Origin: Verrucomicrobiia bacterium
GTDB taxonomy: Bacteria > Verrucomicrobiota > Verrucomicrobiia > Limisphaerales > DSYF01
DNA length: 49,006 bases
Direction: 5' to 3'
Assembly: GCA_035765895.1 (NCBI GenBank)
Contig: DASTWL010000087.1
Span: 1-49,006, forward strand
Position numbers and translations under genes: made by a program. The notes under the pieces are model-generated. The model was not told where the DNA came from, did not search any database, and saw only the letters and a program-made list of their open reading frames with translations. This document shows, in pieces, positions 26,373 to 34,633 of the stretch. Each line of letters opens with the position of its first letter. Position 1 is the stretch's first letter.

Positions 26373-26864
26373 ATGAACCTGAAACTTTCGGTTGTGGCCA
26401 TCCAGAAACCGGCGGCCGTGAACTTCATTCTCGGGCAGACGCATTTCATCAAGAGCGTTGAAGATTTGCATGAGGCGCTCGTGAATGCCGTGCCGGGCAT
26501 CAAGTTCGGCCTGGCCTTGTGCGAGGCTTCGGGCAAATGCCTCGTGCGCACCAGCGGCACCGACGCCGGCCTGATCGAGCTCGCGCGGCAGAACGCCCAC
26601 GCCCTCGGCGCCGGCCATGGCTTCATCATCTTTCTGGGCGACGGCTTCTACCCGTTGAACGTGCTGAACGCGGTCAAGGCCGTGCCCGAGGTGTGCGGCA
26701 TTTTTTGCGCGACCGCGAATCCCACGCAGGTCGTCGTGGCGGAAACGGAGCAGGGCCGCGGCATTCTGGGCGTGGTGGATGGCTTCGCGCCGCAAGGAAT
26801 GGAAACTGATGCCGACGTGGCTTGGCGCAAAGATTTCCTGCGCCAGATTGGCTACAAGCTTTAA
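26373..26864 (+). CDS. Adenosine-specific kinase family protein (COG1839)
   Basis: The 163-residue protein matches the COG1839/Adenosine_kin family along its whole length: NFILGQTHFIKSVEDLHEAL, VPGIKFGLALCEASGKCLVR, LNVLNAVKAVPEVCGIFCAT and the glycine-rich VAETEQGRGILGVVDGF. The family was described from archaea; structures show a compact fold and reported adenosine phosphorylation, with the physiological role open. A perfect AAGGAGGTG ribosome site lies 5 bp before the ATG. Confidence 0.88.
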   Translation: MNLKLSVVAIQKPAAVNFILGQTHFIKSVEDLHEALVNAVPGIKFGLALCEASGKCLVRTSGTDAGLIELARQNAHALGAGHGFIIFLGDGFYPLNVLNAVKAVPEVCGIFCATANPTQVVVAETEQGRGILGVVDGFAPQGMETDADVAWRKDFLRQIGYKL

Positions 26865-26875
26865 GCGAGGCGAGC

Positions 26876-27310
26876 ATGGAGGATCCGACCAGCATTGAGT
26901 TGCGACGGCTGCAAAAGCGGCTGAACCGGTTTTTGCAGGAATTTACCGGCACACCGCTGGTCGCGCTCGCCGCGCAGGATGTTTGGACGCCGGCCATCAA
27001 CGCCTATTGGGCAGGGGATCGCATCCTCATTTGCGTGGACCTCGCCGGGGTGGACAAGACCGCGATTGACCTGAACGTCGAATCACAGCGCCTCGTGTTG
27101 CGCGGACGCCGGGAACTGCCCGAGCCGCGGGGCGGGGGCAGGACGGTGGAACGGGTTCTGGCGCTGGAAATCAACCACGGTCCATTCGGACGCGTGGTGA
27201 CCTTGCCGGATGCGGTGGACCCCGCGCGGACCACGGCGGAATTGCGCAACGGCCTGTTGTGGGTTGTGCTGCCGCTGGCCGGGAAGGGGAATGCGCCTGA
27301 AAGGAGCTGA
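26876..27310 (+). CDS. Hsp20/alpha-crystallin small heat-shock protein (divergent)
   Basis: The 144-residue protein has an alpha-crystallin domain (about 40-135): PAINAYWAGDRILICVDLAG, IDLNVESQRLVLRGRRELP, FGRVVTLPDAVDP and the closing AELRNGLLWVVLPL. It lacks the C-terminal IXI tail of typical members. Small Hsps hold unfolding proteins for refolding. It starts 11 bp after the kinase-family gene and ends 9 bp before lon, so holdase and protease are co-transcribed. A second Hsp20 is at 30247-30759. Confidence 0.82.
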   Translation: MEDPTSIELRRLQKRLNRFLQEFTGTPLVALAAQDVWTPAINAYWAGDRILICVDLAGVDKTAIDLNVESQRLVLRGRRELPEPRGGGRTVERVLALEINHGPFGRVVTLPDAVDPARTTAELRNGLLWVVLPLAGKGNAPERS

Positions 27311-27319
27311 GCCTTCGTC

Positions 27320-29827
27320 ATGAGCGACACGGTCTCCAACAAACCACCGGTCGAGATCGACGTTGAACAACCGATGGGCGGCGCGCCCGGGCGCAGCGCC
27401 CAGTCTGGACCGGACGAGCCGCGCATACCCGCCGTGTTGCCGCTGTTGCCCTTGCGGAACACGGTCATGTTTCCCGGCATGGTCGCGCCGTTGAGCGTGG
27501 GCCGGCCGGCGTCGGTGAAAATGCTCGGCGAAGTGCTGCCGCACGGCAAAATCATCGGAGTGGTGGCCCAGCGGGACGGGGCGCAGGAAGAGCCCGGCGC
27601 GGCGGATGTTTATCCTGTCGGCACCGCCGTGACGGTGTTGAAACTGCTGCGCGAAATCGAAGGCGGTGTGGTCGTCGTGCGCGGTCTGCAACGCTTCGTC
27701 ATCCGGCGCTTCGTGCAGACGCAGCCCTGGTTGCGGGCCGAGATCGAACTGCTGCCGAGTTCCGCTCCGCCCACGAACGATCAGGAGTGGGAGGCGGCCG
27801 TGCGCAACCTCCGGGAAAGCGCGGCGAAAGCCGCCGAGCTGTCGCCGGACGTGCCCGCCGGCGTGGAGCTGGTGTTGATGAACATCGAAGATGCGGGGCA
27901 GCTGGCCGATCTGGTCGCGGGAAATCTGCCCATGGAACTGCCCGAACGGCAGGCGTTGCTGGAGCAGACCGATGTGGTCAAGCGCGTGCGCGCCGTGCAA
28001 CAGCGGGTCCACGCGCAGCTCGAAATTCTCAAGCTCCAACAGAAGCTCCAGAAGCAGGTGTCGTCGCAGTTCTCGGACATGCAACGCCGCGCGTATTTGC
28101 ATGAGCAGATCAAGGCGATCCAGCGCGAACTTGGCGAAGACGCCGAGGGAACCGAGCAGCAGGTCGAGCAGTTGCGCCAGCGGCTGGCCGAAGCCAAACC
28201 GCCGGCCCCGGTGGTCGAGCAAGCCGGGCGCGAGTTGAAACGGCTGGGCTATGTGCCGCCCGCCAGCGCGGAGTTTTCCGTCATTGTCAGCTACGTCGAA
28301 ACGCTCGTGGAACTGCCGTGGAACAAATTGACGGAGGACAATCTCGATTTGAACCGCGCACAGCAAATCCTCGACCGCGATCATCACGATCTCGAAAAGG
28401 TGAAGCGCCGGCTGATTGAATACCTCGCGGTGCGCAAGCTGAACCCGGCCGGCCGCGGCCCGATTTTGTGCTTTCTGGGTCCACCCGGCGTGGGCAAGAC
28501 GAGCCTGGGGCAATCCATTGCCGATGCGCTCGGCCGGAAATTTGCGCGCATGAGCCTCGGCGGCATGCGGGACGAGGCGGAGATCCGCGGCCACCGGCGG
28601 ACCTACATCGGCTCGATGCCTGGACAGGTGATTCAGGAGTTGCGCCGTCAGGGCACCCGCAATCCCGTGTTCATGCTGGATGAAATTGACAAGCTGGGCG
28701 CGGACTTTCATGGCGATCCGGCGAGCGCCCTGCTCGAAGTGCTCGACCCGCGGCAGAACCAGTCATTCGTGGATCATTATCTCGACGTGCCGTTCGATCT
28801 GTCGCAGGTGATGTTCATCACCACGGCGAACTACATGGACCCGGTGCCGCCGGCGTTGCGCGACCGCATGGAGGTCATCGAGATTCCCGGTTACACCGAC
28901 CGCGAGAAACTCATCATTGGGCGCGATTATCTGCTTCGGCGGCAGTTGGCGGAAAACGGACTCAAAGCGGGGCAATGCAAGTGGTCCACGGCGGCGCTGG
29001 AAAAGATCATCGAAGACTACACACGCGAAGCCGGCGTGCGTGAATTGGAGCGGCAGATCGGCGCGGTGTGCCGGGCCGTGGCGGCGCAGATTGCCCGCGG
29101 GGAGCGCGATCATGTCAACGTGGAACCGAAGCTCGTGATGACACTGTTGGGGCCGGCCCGCTACATTCGGGAAACCCGGCTGCAAACCAACCGGCCGGGC
29201 GTGGCCACGGGGCTCGCCTACACGCCGACGGGCGGTGAAGTGTTGCACATTGAAGCCACGCGGTATCCGGGCAAGGCCAATGTCACCCTCACCGGCCAGC
29301 TCGGCGACGTGATGGCTGAATCGGTCGAGGCGGCCCTGAGCCTGGTGCGCACACGTGTGCGCGAGCTGGGCATTCCCGCCGACGCCTTCAAGGACACTGA
29401 CGTGCACGTGCATGTTCCCAGCGGCGCCGTGCCCAAGGATGGTCCCTCCGCCGGCGTGGCGATGTTCACGGCCCTGGCGTCGTTGTTCACCGACACACCG
29501 GTCCGCGGCACGGTGGCGATGACCGGCGAAATCACGTTGCGCGGCCTGGTGCTGCCAGTCGGTGGCTTGAAGGAAAAATGCCTCGCCGCTCTTCGCGCCG
29601 GCATCAAACAGGTCATTCTTCCAAAGCTGAACGCGAAGGACCTGGTGGAAGTGCCGGACGAGGTGAAGGAAAAGCTCAAGTTTTCGCTGGTGGACAACGT
29701 GGACGAAGTTCTGGCGCTCGCGCTCGTGCCAAAACGGTCACTGCCGGCATCGTCGCCCCGCACGCACCGGCCCAAGGCAAAACGACGCGCGCGTCGCTTG
29801 CGTCACGTCGCGGTGTCAAACTTGTGA
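27320..29827 (+). CDS. lon: ATP-dependent Lon protease
   Basis: The 835-residue protease has the Lon N-domain (LPLLPLRNTVMFPGMVAPL onward), the AAA+ module with Walker A GPPGVGKT (387-394) and Walker B VFMLDEIDK, sensor region FITTANYMD, and the C-terminal peptidase with the Ser710-Lys753 dyad in KDGPSAG and GGLKEK. It degrades damaged and short-lived regulatory proteins in the cytosol. The C-terminus has an unusual basic tail (HRPKAKRRARRLRH) that could bind DNA or polyphosphate. It is tightly spaced behind the Hsp20 gene and is probably a second, stress-linked Lon; whether the genome has another copy cannot be told here. Confidence 0.93.
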   Translation: MSDTVSNKPPVEIDVEQPMGGAPGRSAQSGPDEPRIPAVLPLLPLRNTVMFPGMVAPLSVGRPASVKMLGEVLPHGKIIGVVAQRDGAQEEPGAADVYPVGTAVTVLKLLREIEGGVVVVRGLQRFVIRRFVQTQPWLRAEIELLPSSAPPTNDQEWEAAVRNLRESAAKAAELSPDVPAGVELVLMNIEDAGQLADLVAGNLPMELPERQALLEQTDVVKRVRAVQQRVHAQLEILKLQQKLQKQVSSQFSDMQRRAYLHEQIKAIQRELGEDAEGTEQQVEQLRQRLAEAKPPAPVVEQAGRELKRLGYVPPASAEFSVIVSYVETLVELPWNKLTEDNLDLNRAQQILDRDHHDLEKVKRRLIEYLAVRKLNPAGRGPILCFLGPPGVGKTSLGQSIADALGRKFARMSLGGMRDEAEIRGHRRTYIGSMPGQVIQELRRQGTRNPVFMLDEIDKLGADFHGDPASALLEVLDPRQNQSFVDHYLDVPFDLSQVMFITTANYMDPVPPALRDRMEVIEIPGYTDREKLIIGRDYLLRRQLAENGLKAGQCKWSTAALEKIIEDYTREAGVRELERQIGAVCRAVAAQIARGERDHVNVEPKLVMTLLGPARYIRETRLQTNRPGVATGLAYTPTGGEVLHIEATRYPGKANVTLTGQLGDVMAESVEAALSLVRTRVRELGIPADAFKDTDVHVHVPSGAVPKDGPSAGVAMFTALASLFTDTPVRGTVAMTGEITLRGLVLPVGGLKEKCLAALRAGIKQVILPKLNAKDLVEVPDEVKEKLKFSLVDNVDEVLALALVPKRSLPASSPRTHRPKAKRRARRLRHVAVSNL

Positions 29828-29837
29828 GGCAACCGGC

Positions 29838-30083
29838 ATGCAACTCCTGCCCACGGAAGTCGAGTGTTATGCCGGTCATCAAGCCGATGAAATCCCGCGG
29901 CGATTTCAATGGGGCGGGCAGTGGCTGGACGTTGCGGAGGTGCTGGACCGCTGGCAGCAACTGGAGAACCTGCCCGAATGGCCACGGGCCAATTATTTCA
30001 AGGTGCGGGCTGCCGATGGACACGATTATTTGCTCAAGCATGACCGGGAGGCGGATGCGTGGTTTCTGGTGCGGCGGTGGTGA
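29838..30083 (+). CDS. Small hypothetical protein after lon
   Basis: The 81-residue protein is soluble, beta-rich and without recognised family: LPTEVECYAGHQADEIPRRF, then YFKVRAADGHDYLLKHDREA and a DAWFLVRRW end. It starts 10 bp after the lon stop and is likely translated from the same mRNA. Similar short proteins occur beside stress genes in several bacteria, but I cannot name a function. Confidence 0.6.
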   Translation: MQLLPTEVECYAGHQADEIPRRFQWGGQWLDVAEVLDRWQQLENLPEWPRANYFKVRAADGHDYLLKHDREADAWFLVRRW

Positions 30084-30246
30084 GCCCTGGCCGCGCGTGG
30101 CCGTGCGGGGCCGGCGAGCTGTGCTAAATTGTTAAGGGGTGCGGCGGCTGTGCAGCACGGGCATCCGCCGACCCGCCGACGGGGCGGAGGTGCCAGCGGG
30201 GCTGCCCGGTCGGAGGTGGATATCGCCCGCTGGCAGGAGGTCAACC

Positions 30247-30759
30247 ATGAGTGCAATGACAAAATGGCATCCCTTCGGAACGCGGGAAAAGCTGGAGCTG
30301 TTGGCGCCCGAGCGGCGCTGGGATCCGTTCTGGGAGATGGAGCGTGACCTGGCCATGTTGTGGAACCGCATGGACCAGATGTTTGGCCAGCCGTTACTGG
30401 CAGCGCCGGCCGAAGGTCTGACCGAGACGGCGTGGTTCCCACGGGTGGACATCACCGAGGACGAAAAGGAGTATCTCGTCAAAGCGGAGCTGCCGGGCGT
30501 AAAGAAGGAGGAGATCAAGGTCACGGTGCGCGACGGCAATCTGACCATCAGCGGCGAGCGCAAGGCGGAGAAGGAGGAAAAGAGCCGCCGCTATCATCGT
30601 CTCGAACGCGCTTACGGCGGCTTTGAACGGAGTTTTACGCTGCCAGGCAATGCGGAGGCGGCCAAAATCACCTCAGAGTTCAAGGAAGGCGTGTTGAGCG
30701 TGCACCTGCCCAAAGTTCCCGGTGCCACGGCCAGGGCCATCGAGGTGAAAGTGTCATGA
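30247..30759 (+). CDS. Hsp20/alpha-crystallin small heat-shock protein
   Basis: The 170-residue protein has a standard alpha-crystallin domain at about 65-165: WFPRVDITEDEKEYLVKAEL, PGVKKEEIKVTVRDGNLTIS, GERKAEKEEKSRRYHRLER, GGFERSFTLP and GVLSVHLPK. The N-terminal part carries WDPFWEMERDLAMLWNRMDQMF, as in class A bacterial Hsp20. It is an ATP-independent holdase. A GGAGG ribosome site sits just before the ATG at 30247. A 163-bp gap after the previous gene has a TAAATT-like element and may hold its own promoter. Confidence 0.92.
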   Translation: MSAMTKWHPFGTREKLELLAPERRWDPFWEMERDLAMLWNRMDQMFGQPLLAAPAEGLTETAWFPRVDITEDEKEYLVKAELPGVKKEEIKVTVRDGNLTISGERKAEKEEKSRRYHRLERAYGGFERSFTLPGNAEAAKITSEFKEGVLSVHLPKVPGATARAIEVKVS

Positions 30760-30832
30760 GTTGCCGGACGCGTGCAGCGTTGCGTCCGGTGCGGAGTTGA
30801 AGCAGTGAACCTGCAACAAATGGAGCAGCGCC

Positions 30833-31270
30833 ATGAAATCCCATCTGGTCATGGCGGGACTGTTGATGCTGTCTCTCCTGCCGGGCTGCGACAGCGGCCT
30901 GAAATCGAGCCGGGGCTTCCGGTTGCCGGACGGTGACGCCGAAAAAGGCAAACAGGCGTTCGTCGATCTCAAATGTTATACCTGCCACAAGGTTGAGGGG
31001 GTGGCGGCGTTGCCGGCGCCGACGGCTTTCAATCTCACGCTGGGTGGCGAAACCGCCCGCGTGAAAACCTACGGCGAGCTGGTCACCTCCATCATCAACC
31101 CATCCCACGTCATCTCCGAGCCATACCGGCGTCAGTTGACGGATGCCAAACTGTCGCCGATGCCCGAGTTCAATCGCACGATGACGGTGGAACAGGTCAT
31201 TGACTTGGTGGCGTTTCTCCAGCCGCGTTACAAGCTGGTGGAGCCGACTTACGAACAGCCCTATCCGTGA
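30833..31270 (+). CDS. Monohaem cytochrome c lipoprotein
   Basis: The 145-residue protein has a lipoprotein signal (LSLLPGC, Cys at about residue 19), then a class I cytochrome c domain with the haem site CYTCH near residue 49 and the axial Met in LSPMPEFN. It should be anchored outside the cytoplasmic membrane and pass electrons in respiration. Sitting inside a stress cluster suggests a role in low-oxygen or redox stress respiration, which is inference. A GGAGCAGC ribosome site precedes the ATG. Confidence 0.82.
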   Translation: MKSHLVMAGLLMLSLLPGCDSGLKSSRGFRLPDGDAEKGKQAFVDLKCYTCHKVEGVAALPAPTAFNLTLGGETARVKTYGELVTSIINPSHVISEPYRRQLTDAKLSPMPEFNRTMTVEQVIDLVAFLQPRYKLVEPTYEQPYP

Positions 31271-31342
31271 GCCGGCAGAGCCATGTGTTGAACCCGGCGC
31301 GCCCTCCCCGGGCCGGCGGACGCGCCCCAACGGAGGATTCCC

Positions 31343-31600
31343 ATGAACAAATGTGAAGTCTGCGGCAATGAATACGACAAGCTCTTCGAGGTGCGCTTGG
31401 GCGGGCACAGTCACAGCTTCGATTGCTTTGAATGCGCGATTCAGGCCCTGGCGCCGGTCTGCCTGCACTGCGGGTGCCGCGTCATCGGCCATGGCGTCGA
31501 GGCGGGCGGCCGCACCTTTTGCTGCGCCAGTTGCGCGGCCAAAGCGGGCGTGCACGGCGTCAAGGACCGCGCGGACGGACCGCTCCTCGCGGCCGTGTGA
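31343..31600 (+). CDS. Small Cys-rich zinc-binding protein, prokaryotic-metallothionein-like
   Basis: The 85-residue protein has paired metal-binding motifs: CEVCGNEYDK, FDCFECAIQA, CLHCGCRVIGHGVEAGGRTF and CCASC. This looks like a compact double zinc site found in a family of small proteins of unknown role. A CGGAGGAT ribosome site lies before the ATG. It sits between the cytochrome and a BCAM0308-type zinc protein. Confidence 0.72.
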   Translation: MNKCEVCGNEYDKLFEVRLGGHSHSFDCFECAIQALAPVCLHCGCRVIGHGVEAGGRTFCCASCAAKAGVHGVKDRADGPLLAAV

Positions 31601-31700
31601 CGTGGCGGGCGCCGGTCCGCGTGCTGCTTTCCGTGGACGGGCGCGGGTGTGAATCAAGCCAGGACGGCTGCCGCGGGCAGTCGTCAACCAAAGGAGCGTT

Positions 31701-32198
31701 ATGAGAATGGCCGAATCCATGGCAGGCCGCCGGGATCGTTTGATCCACGAGCGGGTTCATGACCCCTACAAGAGCCGGCACAAACCGCCCGAGCCAAGCG
31801 TGTGCAAGGTCTGCCACGCCGTCTTTCGCGGCGGCCGCTGGCAGCGCGCCGAAGCGTGGCCGCTGGCGGCGCATCAGACGCTGTGCCAGGCATGCCAGCG
31901 CACGCGCGACGATTATCCGGCCGGGGTGATCACCCTCACCGGCGGCTTTGTCAGCGCACACAAGGATGAGATCCTTGGCCTGGTCCGGCATCACGAGCAG
32001 GAGGAAAACGCGGAGCATGTGCTGCATCGCATCATGCGGGTGGAGGAGGGCGCCGCCGGTCTGGTGATTCTGACGACGGACCTGCATCTGCCCCGCCGGA
32101 TTGGCGAGGCCCTGCGGCGCGCGTTCAAAGGCGAACTGCACCTGCAATACGAGGACGAAGGTTGTTTCCTGCGGGTGAACTGGCGGCGTGAGGCGTGA
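31701..32198 (+). CDS. BCAM0308-family protein
   Basis: The 165-residue protein starts RRDRLIHERVHDPYKSRHK followed by a zinc-ribbon CKVCHAVFRGGRWQRAE and CQACQR, the hallmark of the BCAM0308 family. The family is named after a gene of the Burkholderia low-oxygen-activated locus, and its biochemical role is not known. The C-terminal half resembles a small alpha-beta fold. AAAGGAGCGTT is in front of the ATG; a second ATG is two codons on. It closes the stress cluster. Confidence 0.82.
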   Translation: MRMAESMAGRRDRLIHERVHDPYKSRHKPPEPSVCKVCHAVFRGGRWQRAEAWPLAAHQTLCQACQRTRDDYPAGVITLTGGFVSAHKDEILGLVRHHEQEENAEHVLHRIMRVEEGAAGLVILTTDLHLPRRIGEALRRAFKGELHLQYEDEGCFLRVNWRREA

Positions 32199-32362
32199 AC
32201 TTCCGGCCAGCTTGGGCGTGTCATCGTGCGTGCTGCCGGTCCGTTCATGACCGCGCACCCTGAAGGCTTCCGCCGGCGCAAGGCTGAGGGCGGGGGAAGT
32301 GCCGTGCGCATCCAGCCCAATCAATGAAATAACACGGAGCGCCCGCGAAGGCGTTTAAAAGC

Positions 32363-32550
32363 GCGGGATTGGCGCTGGACGGGCGGTGTTTGGCGGAGTA
32401 GATAGGTTTGCATGGTGGCTGTTCTTGGTTCCAGTGTTGGCCGGGGCATGCGTCCCAAAACAGGCGGCCAGGCGCCGCTCCCACGGCGCGATCCACGTTT
32501 ACATGGGAGCGCAGACACCATTTCTGCCTTCAGCAAAAGCCATGACGTCT
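32363..32550 (+). repeat. Dispersed repeat element, copy A
   Basis: About 188 bases match copy C (33908-34096) along their whole length by eye. Shared blocks include GCGGGATTGGCGCTGGACGG, TTGGCGGAGTAGA, GGCGCCGCTC...CGGCGC (a hairpin), CACGTTTAC and GAGCGCAGACACC. It ends about 20 bp before the ATG of the first exported protein gene. The 370-bp gap 32199-32569 holds only this. Confidence 0.75.
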
Positions 32551-32569
32551 GCTTGTCATCGACACCCGT

Positions 32570-33088
32570 ATGAAAACTTCACGCACTTTTTGCCTTGTCA
32601 TAACAGCACTGGTCGTCGGTTTTGTTGCGGCCCGTTGGTGTTTCGCCCAGTCAACGAATCCAGCACCAAACAAGGAGTCAGCGATCGATAACAATTTCGC
32701 TCTTGAGGAATTGGAGTCCTTTGTCGCTTACCTACAGGAAACGAAGCAGACAAACGCCCTGAAGCGATTCGACGATTACAGCAATGTTTCCATTGTTTCC
32801 CGGAGTTCCGCTGATTTGGGGGTGCGTCTTTATATTCTGTATAGCCTTCGCACCGGCCACACAAACGAGGCCATCAACGTGTTGGAGGCCCGGATGACCT
32901 CAGATGTCGTCGCGTTTGCCGCCAGCTATCGCGATCTTCCCGTATCCATTCGCGAGAAGGTGAGCCTGACAGCATTTCGCAGGGCGAGGGATTATTGCCG
33001 AAAGTATCCGGTAAGAAGTGGTCACTCAGACGTTGACGAAATCGTGATGAAGGCCTTCACACTTTTGGATGAGCAGGCTGCCAAATGA
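32570..33088 (+). CDS. Exported hypothetical protein 1 of the cassette-like array
   Basis: The 172-residue protein has an N-terminal signal segment (CLVITALVVGFVAARWCFA) and a mostly helical mature part with no known domain. Its C-terminal half resembles the fourth protein of the array (34768-35166): RTGHTNEAINVLE against RAGDTNAAFDSLE, and HSDVDEIVMKAFTLLDEQAAK-like ends. The two are thus paralogues. Base composition is lower in GC than the surrounding stress and ATPase genes, which suggests another origin. Confidence 0.6.
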   Translation: MKTSRTFCLVITALVVGFVAARWCFAQSTNPAPNKESAIDNNFALEELESFVAYLQETKQTNALKRFDDYSNVSIVSRSSADLGVRLYILYSLRTGHTNEAINVLEARMTSDVVAFAASYRDLPVSIREKVSLTAFRRARDYCRKYPVRSGHSDVDEIVMKAFTLLDEQAAK

Positions 33089-33093
33089 GGTTC

Positions 33094-33120
33094 GCCGGGA
33101 GGCGATGCATTATGCCCGGC
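33094..33120 (+). other. Hairpin with GGCGATGCATTA loop after array gene 1
   Basis: GCCGGG and CCCGGC arms enclose AGGCGATGCATTATG. It starts 5 bp after the stop codon. The same loop motif recurs after the second gene in a hairpin with a different stem. Confidence 0.5.
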
Positions 33121-33136
33121 ATGAGTCCCACACCGT

Positions 33137-33213
33137 GTGGCCCGTCGCCGCTCACGCGGCGCAACCCGCGTTTTATGCCCAAGAGAGACACCCCTGCCTG
33201 CTTCAACGAAGGC
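33137..33213 (+). repeat. Dispersed repeat element, partial copy B
   Basis: About 75 bases match the 3' part of copies A and C: GGCCCGTCGCCGCTC, GCGGCGCAACCCGCGTTTTA, GAGACACC and GAAGGCC. It ends about 33 bp before the ATG of array gene 2. Confidence 0.6.
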
Positions 33214-33245
33214 CGCACTGTTCTGTTCAAACCACTTCGCGCGTC

Positions 33246-33692
33246 ATGAGACTAATCGCCGTTTTCATTCTTTCATGCATTTCGACTTTCGCTGCGGATA
33301 CCGGCGTTCACATGACTGCGAGCGCCAGCACGAATGCCGAAACCGGAGCTGTCTATTTGGAGGAGACGTTTACCCGCAATGGACAGACCAATCTGGTCCG
33401 CAGAACTAAAACAGAAGATGGCGTTGTTACGGGCAGGATTCAGAGATTCTATCACGATGGCGAATTTGTGGCTGTCCATGTCGTCGTCAGCAAGCCTTCC
33501 CACATGGCGAGAGAGTCGTTTTCCACCACTGGGTCGTCATGCTCAGTAAATGTTGATTTTTCCCCGACCAAGGAGATTGAACGAGTGATCATCACCAGAA
33601 CGAAGGGGAACGTTCTGGAAGGGTTTGCCGCGACCAATGGCGTGTTCTACCCCGTCAGCAATTCAGATTTGCGGATTAGACCGGTGAAATGA
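33246..33692 (+). CDS. Exported hypothetical protein 2 of the cassette-like array
   Basis: The 148-residue protein has a clean short signal peptide (LIAVFILSCISTFAAD) with a likely cut after the Ala pair. The mature part is beta-rich and polar (VYLEETFTRNGQTNLVRRTK, GRIQRFYHDGEFVAVHV), reminiscent of small extracellular beta-sandwich proteins; I know no family. The ATG at 33246 is the only start that keeps the signal intact. GC content is clearly below the average of the window. Confidence 0.6.
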   Translation: MRLIAVFILSCISTFAADTGVHMTASASTNAETGAVYLEETFTRNGQTNLVRRTKTEDGVVTGRIQRFYHDGEFVAVHVVVSKPSHMARESFSTTGSSCSVNVDFSPTKEIERVIITRTKGNVLEGFAATNGVFYPVSNSDLRIRPVK

Positions 33693-33721
33693 AGTTGTCG
33701 GCCAACTAGATTTGATGAGAA

Positions 33722-33763
33722 GGCAGAGGCACACCACGAGGCGATGCATTAGATTCCTCTGCC
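33722..33763 (+). other. Hairpin with GGCGATGCATTA loop after array gene 2
   Basis: GGCAGAGG (33722-33729) and CCTCTGCC (33756-33763) pair perfectly across a 26-base loop that contains GGCGATGCATTA at 33740-33751. The stem is unrelated to the one after gene 1, while the loop motif is the same. Confidence 0.5.
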
Positions 33764-33907
33764 CTGTAAAAAGTAATCCACATGCCCGTTGTTTCCCCTC
33801 GTCCGCTCTTGCTCCTGCTAGCGGTTTGATCCTCGTTTTCGATCTCGGCGACCTTTAACATCCCGTCTGTGCGCCCTCAATGTCGGGGGCGGGGCCAAGC
33901 GTGCCTG

Positions 33908-34096
33908 GCGGGATTGGCGCTGGACGGACGGGGCTTGGCGGAGTAGACAGGTCTTCATGGTGTTTGCGCTTCGTTCCTTTGTTGTCTGGGGCGTGCGTCC
34001 CACAACCGGTGGCCCGGCGCCGCTCCGGCGGCGCAACCCACGTTTACTCCGGAGCGCAGACACCGCTTTTACCTTCACCGAAAGCCATGCTGTCTG
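33908..34096 (+). repeat. Dispersed repeat element, copy C
   Basis: This is the second full copy of the roughly 190-base element. It includes a hairpin GCGCCGCTCCGGCGGCGC near 34020-34037 and ends about 25 bp before the ATG of array gene 3. Read on the minus strand, both full copies stay open and give similar peptides (CLLRQAPSVQRQSR against YLLRQTPPVQRQSR), probably a by-product of conservation. Confidence 0.75.
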
Positions 34097-34120
34097 GTCA
34101 CGACATTCACGCCATCGCTC

Positions 34121-34531
34121 ATGAAAACATTGCTTCGTTCTCTTCTGGCAGCGGGGATTCTACTTTGCGCTATTATTACGGTGGAAGCGACGGAGTATGC
34201 GCGGCCATTCCCGGTCATCGGTATTCCCAAAGGCGCATTGTCGGAGCAGCGAGCCGCCGCCGAGAAGTTGGGACGAGAGTTTGGCGGCACCGTCAGCATG
34301 CTCGACACAAATCCAGTTTGCTGTGTTTGGCTGGAGGTGCGGCCGTGGCGACCGCATCCCGGCAGGGACGGTTATGTGATCATTCATCAGGCTGGCGGCA
34401 CGCTAATCAGTGCGTCGAATCGGCAGGAGCTTGAGGCAGCTGTGGACAGGTTCATCAAGTCTTCGCGAGTGCGTGACGGCAAGCGTGAGGCTCCTGTGGG
34501 GTTGATGACGAGTTATGAAATCGTCAAATGA
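34121..34531 (+). CDS. Exported hypothetical protein 3 of the cassette-like array
   Basis: The 136-residue protein has a signal peptide (LLRSLLAAGILLCAIITVEA). The mature part ends with GYVIIHQAGGTLISASNRQE and LEAAVDRFIKSS, a pattern seen in the N-terminal alpha-beta domains that precede some glycoside hydrolases and in small sugar-related exported proteins. No catalytic domain follows, so function is unknown. Gene 3 is preceded by repeat copy C and followed by the GCGATGCAT motif at 34551. Confidence 0.6.
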   Translation: MKTLLRSLLAAGILLCAIITVEATEYARPFPVIGIPKGALSEQRAAAEKLGREFGGTVSMLDTNPVCCVWLEVRPWRPHPGRDGYVIIHQAGGTLISASNRQELEAAVDRFIKSSRVRDGKREAPVGLMTSYEIVK

Positions 34532-34633
34532 CCTGAACGGCCAACAAGGCGCGATGCATGCGAAAAGGGTCTGAGGTCGGGCAAGGAATTGGGCTTGCTG
34601 CGGGTGATAAAGGATATTTCTGCCTGGGGAAAA

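Noticed and set aside
33818-34078. Minus-strand short gene, with a similar one at 32321-32536
   Set aside because: Both come from the dispersed element; their similarity reflects DNA repeat conservation, and no start signal is present.
32363-34560. True integron attC sites in the cassette-like array
   Set aside because: Only the left-like GCCAAC and GATGCA pieces are present; the paired right core GTTRRRY and an integrase are missing, so I report only a resemblance.
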